A DNA stretch of 64,000 nucleotides from Dentipellis sp. KUC8613 (GCA_002286715.1 NSJX01000031.1:160266-224265); one strand, 5' to 3'. Shown: positions 23,297 through 36,155, counted from the stretch's first letter. The notes: generated from the sequence alone by a model not told the origin. Numbers and translations: made by a program.

Positions 23297-24438
23297 ACGC
23301 GCATGCTGTAGCACGACAGGGGGCGCCGGGGCTCGTTGAGTGTACGTCCGCGTGCTGGAGAGGGCGGCGTACATATGTTTTATCGTACTTTCTCATCCTC
23401 CATGACATCCAAAAATGCAAATTAGGTCTATGCTTGCCAGGGCTATGCCTTTCGAAATCCTTTTGTGCTCTTGGGCCGCGGTCCCAAGTTGTATGACTAT
23501 CGGTCATTCCAGATTAAGGCGCCTCGGATCAGCCAGACGCATGTTGTCGTGCTCGCAGGCTGTGTCTTCGCACCCGCCTCTGTCGGATAGAGCATATATC
23601 AGGGTTCGGGCCGTTCAGTCATGTGGGCCTCCATGAGGCCTCGGATGTTTCGTGTCTCAAGGATCATGCTATCTTCAGGGACACACCCTCCGAGTGCTCT
23701 CCGCCACAAACCACTCCTTGAACCGATGTGTCTAATTCAACGTTGACCGTCACGATAGCTACATTCCAGCCCTGGTCAAATGCCCAATTGTACCATGTAG
23801 AACAAGTGTATGAGAACTGCGGTAAGGCCGTACTTATTCGTAATGTGCCAAAAAGCACCGACTTCGCACATGTTTAGCACCGCTTGCACCGCCTCTCAAC
23901 GTGTTACGGAACCATTTGAGGCTTTGGCTTCTGTGCACGCGGAAACACATTTGAACTTGCAAACGAAAAGCGGCACGAGGCTCCCTACAAAAGCTGCGCA
24001 CGCTTGTCGAACGCATTCTACATTTGTGTTGCGCCGCTAGTACACTGCCCCCGCTTCCACTGGCCTCCATCGTGACGTTTCACGGCGATTATTGATCAAT
24101 TCTCAACAATTACCTGCTAGGTGCTATGGCGGCGTCGCTTTGACCGTACTCTTTCACGCGCTTATTTGCACGTACCTGCAGCTATAAAACCATCAATTGT
24201 CAGCTAGGTGCGCCTGCTGGTTCCCCCCCATCCCGTCCTGTCCTGAAACTGAACGCGCCCGCAGTGACGACAGACGCCCCAAGGGTCACTCCATTTCCTA
24301 GTTCAGTGGCATCAGCGCCCGCACAACTACTGTCCGTGGACTAACAGCTCTACATTCGTACGCTGTGCTTTGCTGAGTGCTATAAGGTTGCAGCTCCTCG
24401 CCGAATCGGATCCACATCTCAATACCTGAACATCAACC
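23297..24438. other. intergenic, no supported gene
   Basis: This contains the uS15 3' flank and the promoter of the glycine-rich protein. Open frames of 64-78 codons on both strands have no domain. No RNA gene or repeat was seen. Confidence 0.4.
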
Positions 24439-25587
24439 ATGCGCGTCCCACTGATCACCCGCGACCCGAAAGAACTTGGACGCCGCAAGGGCGGTGGAGG
24501 CGGCGGCAAAGGCGGCGGCGGGAGCAGCGGTGGCAAGAGCGGGGGCGGCACCAGCGGGGGGACCGGGTCCGGAGGTAAGCTCGGAAGCGGTTCCTCTAGC
24601 AAGGCGGGCTCAAGCTCAAGTGGGGGGAAAGGCGTAGGCAGCTCCGGTTCACGCGTCCCCGTCTCGAGCCTGCCCGCGGGCAAGTCTGGCGCAACTGCGT
24701 ATGGCGGCGGCGGCGGCAAGCCAGTTACGATTCCGAGCGGTCAGGCGTTCGCAGGGCGCAGTGCAGGCGGGGGGACTAGAAGCGACGTATATGGCACTAG
24801 GTATGTGCTTTGTGGCTTTGCGCTGATCAGGCTGCTGAGGCATCGTGTTTTCTTGCGTCTGTGATCAATAGTGTATATGGCAGCGGCTACCCTGGCGTTG
24901 CAACACGCGGTGTCGCAGGGCTGGGACTGCCGTTCTACTTCTGGCCCGTCGTCTGGGGCGGAACTGCTGGAGTAGGCACTGCAGCATACCTGCACGAGTC
25001 GCATGAAGTCCGTCTATTCCTCTGGCCGCAAGGCCCAATTTACCGACATGACCTAATTTATTTTCCTGTGCTCCCCCGTTCAGTACGGCGAACCAAATAA
25101 CTCAACCCGTCCCGGCGGTCCGATGACCCAGGCGCGCTTCCAATCCAACACGACGGGCTCCGCCTTCCACGTGCTCGCGGATAATAGCACGCTCACCTCC
25201 CTCATCGCCTCCATCAACTCTAACTGCAGCTCCTTCGATCTCGCGACCAACGGCAGCAGCAGCACGTCCGCGGGCTCTTACGACGGCTCGAACCCCTCCG
25301 ACCCGCAGCCGGAGCAAGCTGTGCAGTACTACCGCGCGAGCAGCGTCGTGCTCACGCTCGACGGGTACAATAACACCAATGCACTCAATGGCAGCGACAC
25401 GTCCGTGAACGCGACGCCCGTCGCGCTGCCCAGCAACGTCGACCACACCCTCCTCTCGTGTTTGAACGACACGATTGGCCAGGGTGTGCCGCTTGTCGAC
25501 TCGGCGTGCGTGAAGTGGGGCCCGCCGCAGATGAGCGTCCTCGGGCTGGCATGGCTGATATTCATTGCTTTGCGGGCGATGTTCTGA
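24439..25587 (+). CDS. glycine-rich cell-surface protein with C-terminal hydrophobic tail
   Basis: Three exons (24439-24800, 24872-25007, 25084-25587) sum to 334 codons including the stop. After MRVPLITRDPKELG comes a long low-complexity Gly/Ser/Lys tract to about residue 70, then a Ser/Gly/Pro linker. Exon 2 holds the motif LPFYFWPVVWGG, preceded by VYGSGYPG. Exon 3 has many Asn-X-Ser/Thr sequons and ends in a hydrophobic segment after MSVLGLAWLIFIALRAMF, which resembles a GPI-attachment or membrane tail. I infer exposure at the cell surface from the sequons and tail. No clear signal peptide is visible at the N-terminus, which is odd. I do not recognise a named family; similar glycine-rich proteins are common in Agaricomycetes. 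Confidence 0.75.
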
Positions 25588-26228
25588 GCGCCTCTAATTC
25601 TATCTTGATATCCTGCGTTCTTCTTCGTGTATACTCACTTTCCTTCCCTTGCCTGGGCTTTCTTTTCGCCTCGAGCAGGGCGCGGTCGCAGATGATATCT
25701 GGCGCGACTGTCCGAAACACCATACGTTCGTCGCGATCGTTTATCGTTTGCGAAGACGCCCGCGCTCTTTTGTATACTATCCTTCTGGGCCGTGCAGATA
25801 TATGGCCGGTTCTGCTACCGTACTGTACTTACTATACTGATTCCCCTTCATGACGATCATGTGCAGTATATCTCACCGAGCTTCTAGCCCCCATTTGTCT
25901 TACAGATTCACGAGTTAATGGCTTCTGCTTTCCTTTCCTTTCGGCGTCTTCTTCTTTACGAACGAGTTTTATACCTAACGCAACAATCAAATATACGATG
26001 CTTTCGCCTTTTGGCCAATGTCTTTTGGGGTGCGTCGATGACTATTCAATATTCAATATTCAATTCCCGTGCTTGGGGAACATTAGTATGACTCGCCATG
26101 CATCTTTTCGGGAAACGATGGGCTTTCCGTCCTCGACACCAGGAAAAGAAAACTATCGCCGGCGTCGAAATATGGACTGCAATTCCTTAGGGTCGTTCAT
26201 ATGGGTTCATACTAACCCATGGCCAGAG
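25588..26228. other. intergenic, convergent 3' flanks
   Basis: AT-richer gap between two convergent genes. A short array of TATTCAA units (ATTCAATATTCAATATTCAA) lies at about 26042-26066. No gene is supported. Confidence 0.45.
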
Positions 26229-27854
26229 TTATTGCAAGTACGAAGGAATCTGGCTGTCCCCTTCCACCAGTCGCACTGCCACGACCCGCGACAGCTCCTT
26301 GAACCAGCCTCCCGGGACCGCACTGTCCACAAAACAGAGCGCATCGAGAGGAAATGCGGACCCCTGCTGCGCAATGAGCCGCTCCAGTACCATTTTCGGT
26401 GTCCACTGTTCCGGCGCACGGTGAACAACCGGCCCAGGAACGTCAATGGACGACGTCAAGTCGACACCGCGAATCCAGAGGGTCTTGAGGTTGCGGAACA
26501 GGGAGCCGTCGGTGCGCCACTCGCGGAGGAGGCGTCCGAGCCAGTCTGGCGCCGCGATGCAGAGGTGCTCGACAGTGCCGCAGCCCGTGAAGAGGGTCTG
26601 CCATTTGGGCCTGTGCCCGCGGTCGTCGTCCGAGCAGTACATCGCGAGTGCCCGCAGTCCGCATGGAGTCAGGACGGAGGATAGGAGGATGTTTTTGAGG
26701 ACGTTGTAGCGTGCCAGGGTATGAACTTCGAATCGTGTTTGCTCTTGCGTAGAGGCCCATGCAGCATCCCCGCAACCGCCTTCGCTGTAGCACCTCTTGA
26801 GCTCCCAGACGTCGTAGTCGGCGGCTGGGGTATTGGAGTGCCTGCAGAATGCGACCCGGGCAGCCAGTGACGTCGCATTCCCTGACCAGTCCTCGACCAC
26901 GGTACGGAGGACAGCGCAAAGCCGGTCCTTATCCTTTTCTATCGCACGAATGCAAGTAACCTTGACATTGGTGGTGGGCGAAATTTTGAGCTGTGAGAGA
27001 ACACATGCGAGGTAGCTCCCCGCTCCCCTGATAGAGAAGTCCGTAAGATATTGAAGCGAGAGCCGCGGCTTCGTTGTCGGAAGGAATTCTAGTTCGTACG
27101 TCCAAGACCGCTCAAGTATTAGGACTTGGAGGTTCGGCATATGCTCAAGCATGACGCGGAGCTGCTCGTTCGACGCGTACCCATTCGTGCCTCTGTCGCG
27201 AAACTCGTAGTACGTGAGGTTCTCCATCACCTGGACGCGCCCAGGCAGAACGATTCGGTCGCCGTCTACGACGAGGCGGCGGAGGTTCGGCGCGCCGCCC
27301 GCGAAGGGCTCGACAGGAACGAACACAGCCGTATAGCCCTCGAACGTATGGATGATTTCCAGGGACTCCAGCATCGGCGTCGGCGCGCTGAGTAGTCTCA
27401 CGAAGGACTGCAGCTGGGGTCTTCGTATCGTCGGGGATCCGTGCAACGAGATATGCCGCAGGTGAGATAATAAGTGGTCCATTTGGGTTTGCATTGTCTC
27501 GGGGCAAGAACAGTCATCCTCTAGAAATAGACTGAGAGGGGTCGAGTGCGCTCGGACGAGCATCTCCTCCAGCCAGCGTGGTCCCAGAGCAGAACGGAGC
27601 TGTGACCAGAGCTCGCACGTCTCGAGCGCGTACACTCTCCAGCGCAGAGATACATGTGAGATAGTGATCGCTGATACGAGTACTTTTTCGCCAGGCGAAG
27701 GCCAGGGATCGACGAGGTCGTTGGATGCGCAGAGTCGGAATATTCGAGCGAGGAGCTCGAAAGGGAGTTTGCCAGCTGTGGTCTGGGCGTTGTGTCGTCT
27801 TCTAGCAAACAGGCCCCGGAAGGTGTCCGCCGCCGTAGAGTACCCCTGTTGCAT
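26229..27854 (-). CDS. F-box domain protein A
   Basis: Single long exon of 541 codons coding a fungal F-box protein, likely a substrate receptor for an SCF ubiquitin ligase. The F-box is near residue 28 as KLPFELLARIFRLCAS, followed by ITISHVSLRWRVYAL and ELWSQLRSALGPRWLEEML, the usual continuation in this expanded Agaricomycete family. The rest is a leucine-rich region of irregular LRR type (PMLESLEII, PNLRRLVVDG, PNLQVLILERSW). The ATG at 27854 is used. The frame stays open upstream through DPTLFDILPSTHHQDIDD to an acceptor near 27917, with a GTACGT donor at about 27972, so a short 5' coding exon is possible. It resembles the two F-box genes at 33677 and 36156. Confidence 0.85.
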   Translation of the reverse strand: MQQGYSTAADTFRGLFARRRHNAQTTAGKLPFELLARIFRLCASNDLVDPWPSPGEKVLVSAITISHVSLRWRVYALETCELWSQLRSALGPRWLEEMLVRAHSTPLSLFLEDDCSCPETMQTQMDHLLSHLRHISLHGSPTIRRPQLQSFVRLLSAPTPMLESLEIIHTFEGYTAVFVPVEPFAGGAPNLRRLVVDGDRIVLPGRVQVMENLTYYEFRDRGTNGYASNEQLRVMLEHMPNLQVLILERSWTYELEFLPTTKPRLSLQYLTDFSIRGAGSYLACVLSQLKISPTTNVKVTCIRAIEKDKDRLCAVLRTVVEDWSGNATSLAARVAFCRHSNTPAADYDVWELKRCYSEGGCGDAAWASTQEQTRFEVHTLARYNVLKNILLSSVLTPCGLRALAMYCSDDDRGHRPKWQTLFTGCGTVEHLCIAAPDWLGRLLREWRTDGSLFRNLKTLWIRGVDLTSSIDVPGPVVHRAPEQWTPKMVLERLIAQQGSAFPLDALCFVDSAVPGGWFKELSRVVAVRLVEGDSQIPSYLQ

Positions 27855-30800
27855 ATCGTCTATGTCCTGGTGGTGGGTGGAAGGCAGGATGTCGAAGAGG
27901 GTTGGGTCGGGCTGCTTTGAATTATGAGTGAGTTGAAATTTATCAGGACGACACCACGAGTATATACGTACAATGACAGACTTCTGAAGAAAGAGACTAG
28001 GTATGATGCTGAAGGAGGTATTGCAGCTCCCTTGCCACGAGTCTTCGAGTGAATGGTGGTATTAGATGAACAGATGGTCGTGCCTCAAGCTTAAGTCGGT
28101 GAGTAATGACCCGCGCCCTCATGGTCTCAACGTGTTTGTACCACCGTCCTAACGACACTGTACTTTGAGATGATGCCGCATGGATCCGAGTTGGCCGCTG
28201 AGCAAGTAGGGGACAAGACCCATGCAGCTACACTGCTAGCGATGTGCCCTGATGATCCACGGGGCGAGATTTTGACCCAAACTGTCATCCAATTGGATTT
28301 TCAGGGCGAGACGACTGCCAAATTGAACGATTTTTACTCATGTACGCTGTTTCAGGGCTAACTTTGGGACCAATATCGATCAGGCCCATTCCAACGAGTC
28401 GTTCTACCGTGTACATGACTGATGCCAGTGATGGAGTCTACTCAACACAACCAAAAAAACATGAGCCATGCTCATGTTCATGCATATTGTCACGGTCCAC
28501 GCCACAAGATCAAGAGCCTAGATGATTGTACGCGTCTCATCTATATCAGCACCAATATGGATTCTGTTAGAAATTGTCATAGAAAGTGCTTGCTATCATC
28601 AACAACCACAGCGCCGAACAGACTAGTACCGCAAGGATACAGGGCTAAGTTCTAGTCAGAAGAATATGATGCCCGAGTATGCCTTTGGTCGATACCAGCG
28701 CTAGCATCACCAGAAACGATCCCTACAAATCAGAGAGATGATGTCCGCAAGGATCATTAATATTGATCGACCGTGACGCCCTTGAAGGCCGAGAGAGTTG
28801 ACATCGTCAACAAGCTGATAGGAGGATAGTGTGACATCGGAACACTCTGCTGCCTTGACAGTGAGTGAGCTCGTCCGTTGGCCTGAGAGTGGATGGCGCG
28901 TCAGCAGGCGCAGGTCGGAGACGTACAGCAAGCTTCGGAGGATGGTGTGCGCCGGCATGAGGCCTTGTTTCTTGAGCAGCGAATGCGACGTAGAACGAGG
29001 AAAGGAGAAACACTAATTTCACATTCACAGGTGTAGCTTCACGATTTCCGCAAATGAGGAGCAGAGCAGGGCTGTGTGACGACGACAGACGTACCTTGAG
29101 GATCCTGGATGGGAATCAGAAGTACCTGGGACGGAGCCGTTATCGACAGGACGCACAGGACGGCGGTCAACACGACAAAACGGATGTTCTTGTTCTTGGA
29201 GCACGGACAGGCGCTGCGAAAGGACCAGGGGCAAGTACACGTCGCACCCATTTTCACCAGAGCAGTGTACCTCAACGCCCACGAATACAAGAGACCACGT
29301 CCTTACTGAAGCGACAAAGCCCCAACGATCGCCGTGCTCCCTCTCTCTTCACATTCTCGGGACAACGCACAACACAGCTCGGCGGCAGCCTCGCAACGGG
29401 GAAGGCGACGGCGACGGGGCCGCGCGCTGGGAGCGGGGACCCCAGCAGGCGAACAAAGGGCACCCAGTTCGGAAGAATGGGCTGCATGGCGAGCAGCAAT
29501 ATTGGCGGGCCGCAGGCGCGTTATGTCCGTTTCTGCAGGCTGACGCAAGCGGTCCACGGTGTTTCGCAGTCCATGGTACGCAATGGAGCCTTGCGCGCGG
29601 GCGTGCGGTAGTCGTAGCGACGGGAGGGGTCGAAGAGTAGCTGAAACGTCTGTGGTGAGAGATGCGTGGACGGGGCGAGATGCCTTTTTGAGACAAAGGA
29701 AAAGAAGGGGAGGGTACTAAGGAGTTACTGGATTGGGAATCGAGGAGGTGGGGCTGTTTGGATGCCGGAAGGGTGCATGGACGAGGGCGATCGCGAAGTG
29801 AGACCGGACGCGAGGTCATTACAGAAGGTCGAGAGCCCGAAGAGCGCGACTTATTTTGCATTTTCTCGTGTGCGGCGCCCGTGCCGAGATGTGACTTCAT
29901 ACTGACGGAAGTTACACTCTTCGCTGCGGTGGAATCGGTATGAGCGTAGACTATCGTAAAGTTCGCCCACCTGTAAACGGGGACGCCGTGTCCAGAGAAT
30001 GGATAGAAATTTCTTGGAAATCGAGTACGGTGTGAGACTCAAGATTGATCCACGGGGAATCAGCAACGTGCATCTTGTGTGTCCGGCCTCGGTATGTCTT
30101 TGCCCCCACAAGCATTTCCAAACCGAGGAATTTGTCTTCGGTGAGTGGGTCCACACGGAGGCCTGAAGAAGTCCAGTCGGCACGCCGCCGGCCGCGAACA
30201 GCTCATCATGACGGCGATTATTCTGATGAGAAATTCGGGGTACGTACAGAGCGCATGGTGGTGGGAGGAAGAGGGACTGGGCCAGGCAGGCGGGGTGAAC
30301 AAGGTGGCTGCCTAAATGGTCAACAAGGTAGCGTCCGAATCAAGCAAGTCGTCGGGTGCACGGGACTTGCTTCTCTCGGACACTTGTCTCGTCACGGCCT
30401 GCAATTCGCTGAGGTTCTTTCCTCATCAGCGATTAGGACCGCGCCGGTGGTCCAGGGAAGGGGTTCCATGCAATGTGCTCAGTTCCGAGGAGTGCCACAG
30501 GCCCGAATCCGGCTGACGTGGCAGGAATTGCTGCGCGATGGCTGCAGTCGAGGTCGGGGCGTCTGCACAGAGAACAACAAGATGGACGTTGTGCAGCTAC
30601 GTGGGGAGTCAAGAAAGCGGTGCGGGCGACGGGAGGACGGAACAGGGACGAACGGGGGAGAAGAGGTCCGGGGTCCAGCGGGAGGCCAAGTTACGTGCGC
30701 TTGTTCCTGCGAACTGGATCAACGCCGAGGGACTTCCCCGTAAGTGCCGAGTTGATATAAGGTCTGAGAGGACAATAAGCCTGTCCTGTCACCCGGCTTC

Positions 30801-30897
30801 TCTCCCCCATCCCTTTCCGTTTCCTTTTGTCTCCCTCCATTAGGTAGGCTTTCTATCCCATGCGCGGGTCACTGTAACTAACCAGCGCTGGGTAGAC
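27855..30897. other. 3.0 kb region with only unsupported open frames
   Basis: Several frames of 80-230 codons occur (29349-29900 minus, 30045-30743 plus). A minus segment near 29239-29090 reads MGATCTCPWSF and then a hydrophobic run (FVVLTAVLCVLSI), followed by a plausible GTACGT donor, so a small membrane protein on the minus strand between about 28.7 and 29.3 kb is possible. I could not assemble a full gene. A TATAAGG element at about 30756 probably serves the HMG gene. Confidence 0.35.
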
Positions 30898-32849
30898 ATG
30901 CCTGCCCTCCGCTCTTCTCGTCGAAGGAAGTCTTCGCTAGCCATTCGTATGTTATCTCGCGCTATCAGTCTAATCATCTCACCATCTCACACTCGATCCC
31001 CTCCCTCTCGCTGCAGTAGCTGCAGGTAAACCAATCAAGGCTGGCAAGTATGGTGTCGTTCACAACAACACCACCACTGCCCCTGCACCGCGCACAGTCA
31101 CCTTCGCACCCAATGTGACGCCGACAACATATGCCGAGAGCGGTGACTCGATCAGGACAGAGCCTGCAGACCTACAGTCACAGTTGTTCCCGCCATCCGA
31201 CGACGCAGGCCAGCCGTCGAAGAAGCGTCTACCGCCAGGGAAGCGGCCCTCGCAGGGTTACATCCCTCGACCACCGAACGCGTTCATGCTATTCCGCGCT
31301 GACTTCGTCCGGCAAAAGCACGTCCCGGGGTCGATAGAGACGAACTATGGCTCACTGTCTAAGATTGTTGGTGAGCATCCCTGCGCATTTCCGATCCTGC
31401 CGCTGCTAGACACGCTCATCGCCTTGCGCAGGAACTTGCTGGCGATCACTCCCTTTGGAGGAGAAACGCGTGTGGGAAATCAAAGCAAAGGCAGCGAAAG
31501 CTGAGCACAAGGCGGCGTACCCCGACTACCGCTTCAAGCCGGTCCACAGAACGGTGAAGGAAAAACGCGTTAAGCACCCCGCGTTGGCGGAGGAGGATCA
31601 GCGCTGCGATGATGTTGCCTACTTGCTACTCGAAGGGAAGAGGGGCGAAGAGCTCGCCGCCGCTGTCAAGATGCTTGAGCGCATGCGCTCGTCGACACCG
31701 TCGACCCTCCCGCGCCGCTCTTCGTCCGTTCCACTCCCAGGGACGAACTTCCCCGGCGCAGGTCCGAACTTCTCCAACACGGACAACTTCTTCGGCGCCG
31801 GTCCGTCGCGGCCGCACTCTCCCGTGATCCCGGAGCTACACCTTCCGCGCCGGCCGTCCAGTGCAAGAGCCGCCATGAACCGTTCGTGGACAGAGCCCTT
31901 CAACTACGTGCCTTCGGATACGCCGCTCCCCGACGTGAACTTCAGTCTCTTCGAACAATCCTACCTCGATGGCCCATTCTCAGCTGGGCAGCAGGACGTT
32001 CCCTTCGTAAGCGCCCCATCCTCTTCCCACTGATGTAAAATTTCTGAAATTCACATCGGATTGCAGAGCTTCGATTCCATGTTCCCATCGCAGCCTGCCA
32101 ACAACGGCTCCCCGCTTTCCCTCGACATCTCCCCGCTTGACAACATCGCACCCACAGACATGTCGATCCCGCCGGATGCGTTCGCGCCGTCGACTGCGAG
32201 CACCATGTCGTATCCTTCGAGCAGCCTCGCACCCACGAATCCGTTCTTCTGGACAGGCTCCTCGGACGGCAGCAGCGCGGGTCTTAACTCCGACCCGTCG
32301 TCCATCTACTCTGGCTCTCCCGCGCCCTCCGAGCTGTCGCTGCCGCTGCACGCGCCCCAACCGCAGCGCATGTTCACCGATCCCTGGGCACCCGCGTCCG
32401 CACCTGCCAAGGACATGCAGCAGTCGTTCGGGCCTCTGGATCCGTCGCTGGTCGGTGGCCTGGGCGACACGGACATCGATCTCGCAGCATACGCTCAGGG
32501 CCTGCAGGAGCTGGGGATTTCCGCGTCTGATCCCATGGACTTCCTTGGCGCGCCTAATGCCGGCATGCCCGACATGAGCTCGCCCGTGAGCCATTTCGAC
32601 ATCGTCGGCACGGACATGGGTGCCAACGCCGGCATGGGCATGGACCTCGACATCGAGGCGCTCACAGCCAACATGGACCTCTTCTCGGCGGGCTTCTCCG
32701 TGGACCCGTCCGTCCTGCAGCAGCAGCCCGCGCAGCCGCAGCAGCAGGAGCAGCCGATGGCGTCCCTCGCTGATGGCGTCGCGACGTCCGAGCCCGCGGC
32801 GGAGCCTCGCTTCAGCTTCGACTTCAACGATATGATTCACGACCTCTAA
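30898..32849 (+). CDS. HMG-box (MATA-type) transcription factor
   Basis: Nuclear DNA-binding regulator. The first exon codes MPALRSSRRKSSLAI and is followed by an intron near 30948-31016. The HMG box begins around YIPRPPNAFMLFRADFVRQ and continues NYGSLSKIVG across an intron to CWRSLPLEEKRVWEIKAKAAK and HKAAYPDYRFKP, a complete MATA_HMG domain. The C-terminal 400 residues are Pro/Ser/Asp-rich with FSLFEQSYLDG, DIDLAAYAQGLQELGIS, a Gln-rich stretch and the acidic end FSFDFNDMIHDL, fitting an activation domain. Members of this class act in mating, clamp development and fruiting in basidiomycetes, but which one this is cannot be told here. The start is chosen because it splices in frame to the conserved N-terminus. 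Confidence 0.9.
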
Positions 32850-32880
32850 CGGGCTTTCTTGCATAGTCGTCCCCGTATTG

Positions 32881-32904
32881 CATCGCACCGCACCGCACCG
32901 CATC
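32881..32904. repeat. CGCAC pentanucleotide repeat
   Basis: About four imperfect tandem units of CGCAC type just past the HMG gene stop codon, probably in its 3' UTR. Confidence 0.75.
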
Positions 32905-33083
32905 ATCTGGCCTGGATATAACTGAGCTTCGCTCTCGGCCCCCCGATACATACCCCGTGCTCCCGTCGCTGGGGCGCCGGCTCCTTGGATATCCTCGCCT
33001 CGCTCACATCGTTCAAAAGCTATCTCATCCATCGTACTTACCTGGACCCGCACACATATCTTTACTCTGTAGCGCCCATCCTA

Positions 33084-33155
33084 CTCATCTCGTCTCGTCT
33101 CGTCTCATCTCATCTCACTGTCTCCGTATATCGTCTCGCCTCGTCTCGTCTCATC
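33084..33155. repeat. CTCGT/CTCAT pentanucleotide repeat
   Basis: Two runs of CTCRT pentamers (33084-33118 and about 33131-33155), interrupted by a short spacer. A pyrimidine-rich microsatellite. Confidence 0.8.
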
Positions 33156-33676
33156 CCGTACACTCATCGATTGTCTCTTTAATTCTCTTACCTGTGTAGC
33201 AATATCCCCGTCTTCCCGTTCGCAGCTTGTCTTGCCATTGTAGCTATCTATCTGCCTCGAGCTCCGCTTTGCATACCCCGCGCTCAGCCGCTTCTGATTG
33301 TCTATTGTGTTTTATTATTCAATATCTAATCTCGTTTGACTGTCGAAATCGTATTTTTGAATCGACCTTTTGGTTTCGTTCTGCGTGAACTTCGAGTAGT
33401 GTGAGCCTCACCGCGAGAGAAAGACGAACTTGGGCGCAGCAAGCGCTTACCAAATAAGCGCCCACATGAATCCTTTGCACTGAATTCAGAAGAATGGGCC
33501 ACCCGCTCAAAACCTCTTTTACTTGTCCTTCTTTTCTCCTGGTGTGGCGTATTCAATCCCTCTTCCTATCCCGATTTCTCGTCGCGCCTTTCTCATCGAC
33601 CGGACCAGAGTCTGCGCGCCATCCCAATCACTAACACAAGCTTTCAGTTCGCCCACCATATATCTACGGAGGCTTT

Positions 33677-35580
33677 ATGGCAGAGAGAAGAGGTACAGCG
33701 GACGACACAGTGGTGAAAGCGTACGATATCGTGTTTCTGGTCAATTCATGCTCATAATACTGACGTCTGTACTTGTGATTTCCAGTGCCGAAGAATACTG
33801 GCACACCTTGCGCCGCCGCCTCACGAGTATCGACGACGTCTCCCCCTTCAGCGAACCAGCGCGCATCGAAGAGGCCCACGACATCATCAACACCGAGCTT
33901 GACGTTCTGCAGCACCTGACGTGCTTCGTGCAGCGACAGCGGAACGCGCTCAACCCAACCTACAAGCTCCCCGTCGAGATCCTCGCGCGCGTGTTCCACT
34001 TCTGCGCCCTCGACGATACCCCGTTCTGGCGTCGGTCAACCGTGAGGATGTACTTGCCTTACTACAGCCTCGGATGGATCAGGCTCACTCACGTGTGCCA
34101 CCGCTGGCGCACCGTCGCGCTGGACAACCCCGGCCTTTGGGCCAACTTGTCGTTCGGCATCGGGCCGCGGTGGTTTGAGGAGATGCTCGCGCGCGCGAAG
34201 ACGCGCCCCCTGGTCTTCACGCGCGACAAGCGCTTCAATTCGCGATACCCCGCGCTGATTCTGCGGGCCTGTCTGCCGCGCGTGCAGCACTTTGCGCTGT
34301 CCGTGCATCCCGACGACCTCAAGACGCTGATGGTCCTCCTCACGAGCCCCATGCCGGTCTTGGAGTCCTTTGAGTTACTCGTTGCCGACTACAAGCAGTG
34401 GCAGCAGATCATGCAGCTGCCTGCAGATCTGTTCGCGGGCCAGGCACCCAGGCTGCGGTACTTGGAACTCTGTGGAGGATTCGCAGGACAGCTGCCGCCT
34501 TTGCCGGAGCTTACCCATCTAGAGCTGAAGACGCTCAAGTCTACAACTGTCGGCCATATTTTTGGCAGCTTCGAGCACCTGTACAACTCCCTCAAGAACG
34601 TGCCCAATCTCGAGACGCTCATTATAGAGCGCAGGATCGCCCCGCAAGAGGCTGATCCCGCAGTTTTCGCGCACGGCCCGCGGCTCAGCTTGGGTCGACT
34701 CAGGAAAGTGCAGATCGTCGGCGTCGCGTATGAATGCGTTGGTGTCCTATGGCAGCTCCCCGCCCTTCCTCTCGCCGACGTAGCCGTGACATGTCTTCCT
34801 CTTGCTCATCCTTACTCCTCGTCCAGTCAGGACAGATTCATGACTGCGCTGAACGCCTACTGCGACGAGTTTATGGCGGATGCGCACTTCTTCAGTGCCT
34901 GGGCTTCGCCGTGCGGTGGAGGCATAGCGATCAAACTGGAAAGATGCTATCGTCTAGAAGATCCTCCACAGTCATCAAATGCGTCGCTTGGGCGGAAGCC
35001 GTCTTCTCGTTTACGTCTGCACATTAACACCATGTCACCGACTGCGTCGTTTGCGGGCAGCCTTGCATATGGTATATCGTGTCGCCGCATTGAAATTCTT
35101 GCTATCGGTGGGCCTCATTACGCGGAGGATAGGTGGGCGCCGAGTCAATGGTTCGAAACCTTCGGACACTTCGTCAACGTCCAGCATCTGTGTATCAGCC
35201 ACAAGGTCGACGTGTTTGGCCTGTTCACCGCGTTGGCTGCCCCCATGCAAGGGAGGACGGCCGGAGCAGGTATGTTGGGAGGTGAAGACCTATTCCCGAG
35301 GCTTCAGTCCATATTGCTCTGCAACCTCGATCTGGCACAACCCACCAATCACGACGGCAGGGTCCGCAATCTCTCGCGGCTCATCAGGGACAGCATAAGC
35401 ACGCGACAGCAGTCGGGTCATCCGCTGCGCTCAATCAGCCTCAAGAACACCACACTCGCCCAATCATTTTTGGGTCCGCTAGTCAAACTCGTGTCCGTGT
35501 ATGTCGTCGAACCCGACACTGATGACAGCGCCGAGCCGCACTTTCTGCCTGGCGGCTTCCCCGTTGATTATACTCCTTAG
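33677..35580 (+). CDS. F-box domain protein B
   Basis: F-box protein of the same family as genes A and C. I chose the start at 33677 because MAERRGTADDTVVK splices over a 65-nt intron (33721-33785, donor GTACGA, branch CTGAC, acceptor CCAG) into AEEYWHTLRRRLTSIDD, giving 612 residues in frame. The alternative unspliced ATG at 33748 would also work. The F-box lies at KLPVEILARVFHFCALDD, followed by WIRLTHVCHRWRTVAL, GLWANLSFGIGPRWFEEML, then irregular leucine-rich repeats (LRYLELCGG, LPELTHLELKTL, PNLETLIIERR). It probably recruits an unknown substrate to an SCF E3 ligase. Head-to-tail with gene C, 575 bp apart. Confidence 0.87.
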
Positions 35581-36155
35581 CGAAGCCACGGCGGTTTCGA
35601 AGCATTGTCTTACTGTTGTATGTTTCATCCGAGAGTCAATCTAGCAGCCCGTTCTCACCATATCTCAGCGTTCGTGATGCCCTTCATTCCGCTTAGTCAG
35701 ATATGGCAAGTGCCATGAACTCGTGGGACGACGCTCTTTGTGTTCCGAACGCGACCACCGCCATGCTTCCTCGTGTTGCAAGACGTGCACGGTTCGTTTA
35801 TACTCCTGACAGCCTCGAGCCTTGCAACCCGCCTGCCGCGTGTGGAACAGGCCATCGATGGAGGGAACGTTGTCTGCCTCACGGCGAGGACTATGTCTAC
35901 CACCAGCTGCAGGCATGCTCGATCGATGCTCCGTCTTCTCTCCATTTAACCCTCATCCCTGCCTTCCGCCGGCCACTGACTATCCTTAGTTTGAGCCACA
36001 TTCTTCGGGCTTATTCTCTCGAATTTAGGGATGTCTTGCCTCGTACAGGCCCCAGAAGCTTCGGGGAGTAACTCTAGGTGCGTTCCGAAGGACATTCTGC
36101 TAGAAGCGTTGTGCTGATCTCAGTTCGTCATACCCTTTGTGCTCTCTTACGCTCG
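35581..36155. other. intergenic between F-box genes B and C
   Basis: Promoter of F-box gene C. The open frame at 35703-36071 shows no F-box or other domain and is not called. Confidence 0.4.

Larger units (their letters stand above)
32850..33676. other. pyrimidine-rich intergenic region with microsatellites
   Basis: 3' flank of the HMG gene and promoter of F-box gene B. The plus strand is strongly pyrimidine-rich and carries two simple repeats listed separately. No gene is supported. Confidence 0.5.

Noticed and set aside
30045..30743. 232-codon plus-strand frame upstream of the HMG gene
   Set aside because: Arg/Gly-rich, no domain, and overlapped by two other equally open frames.
31980..33053. 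357-codon open frame on the minus strand
   Set aside because: It is fully antisense to the last exons of the HMG gene, Arg/Gly-rich as expected from reverse reading of GC-rich codons, and has no domain.
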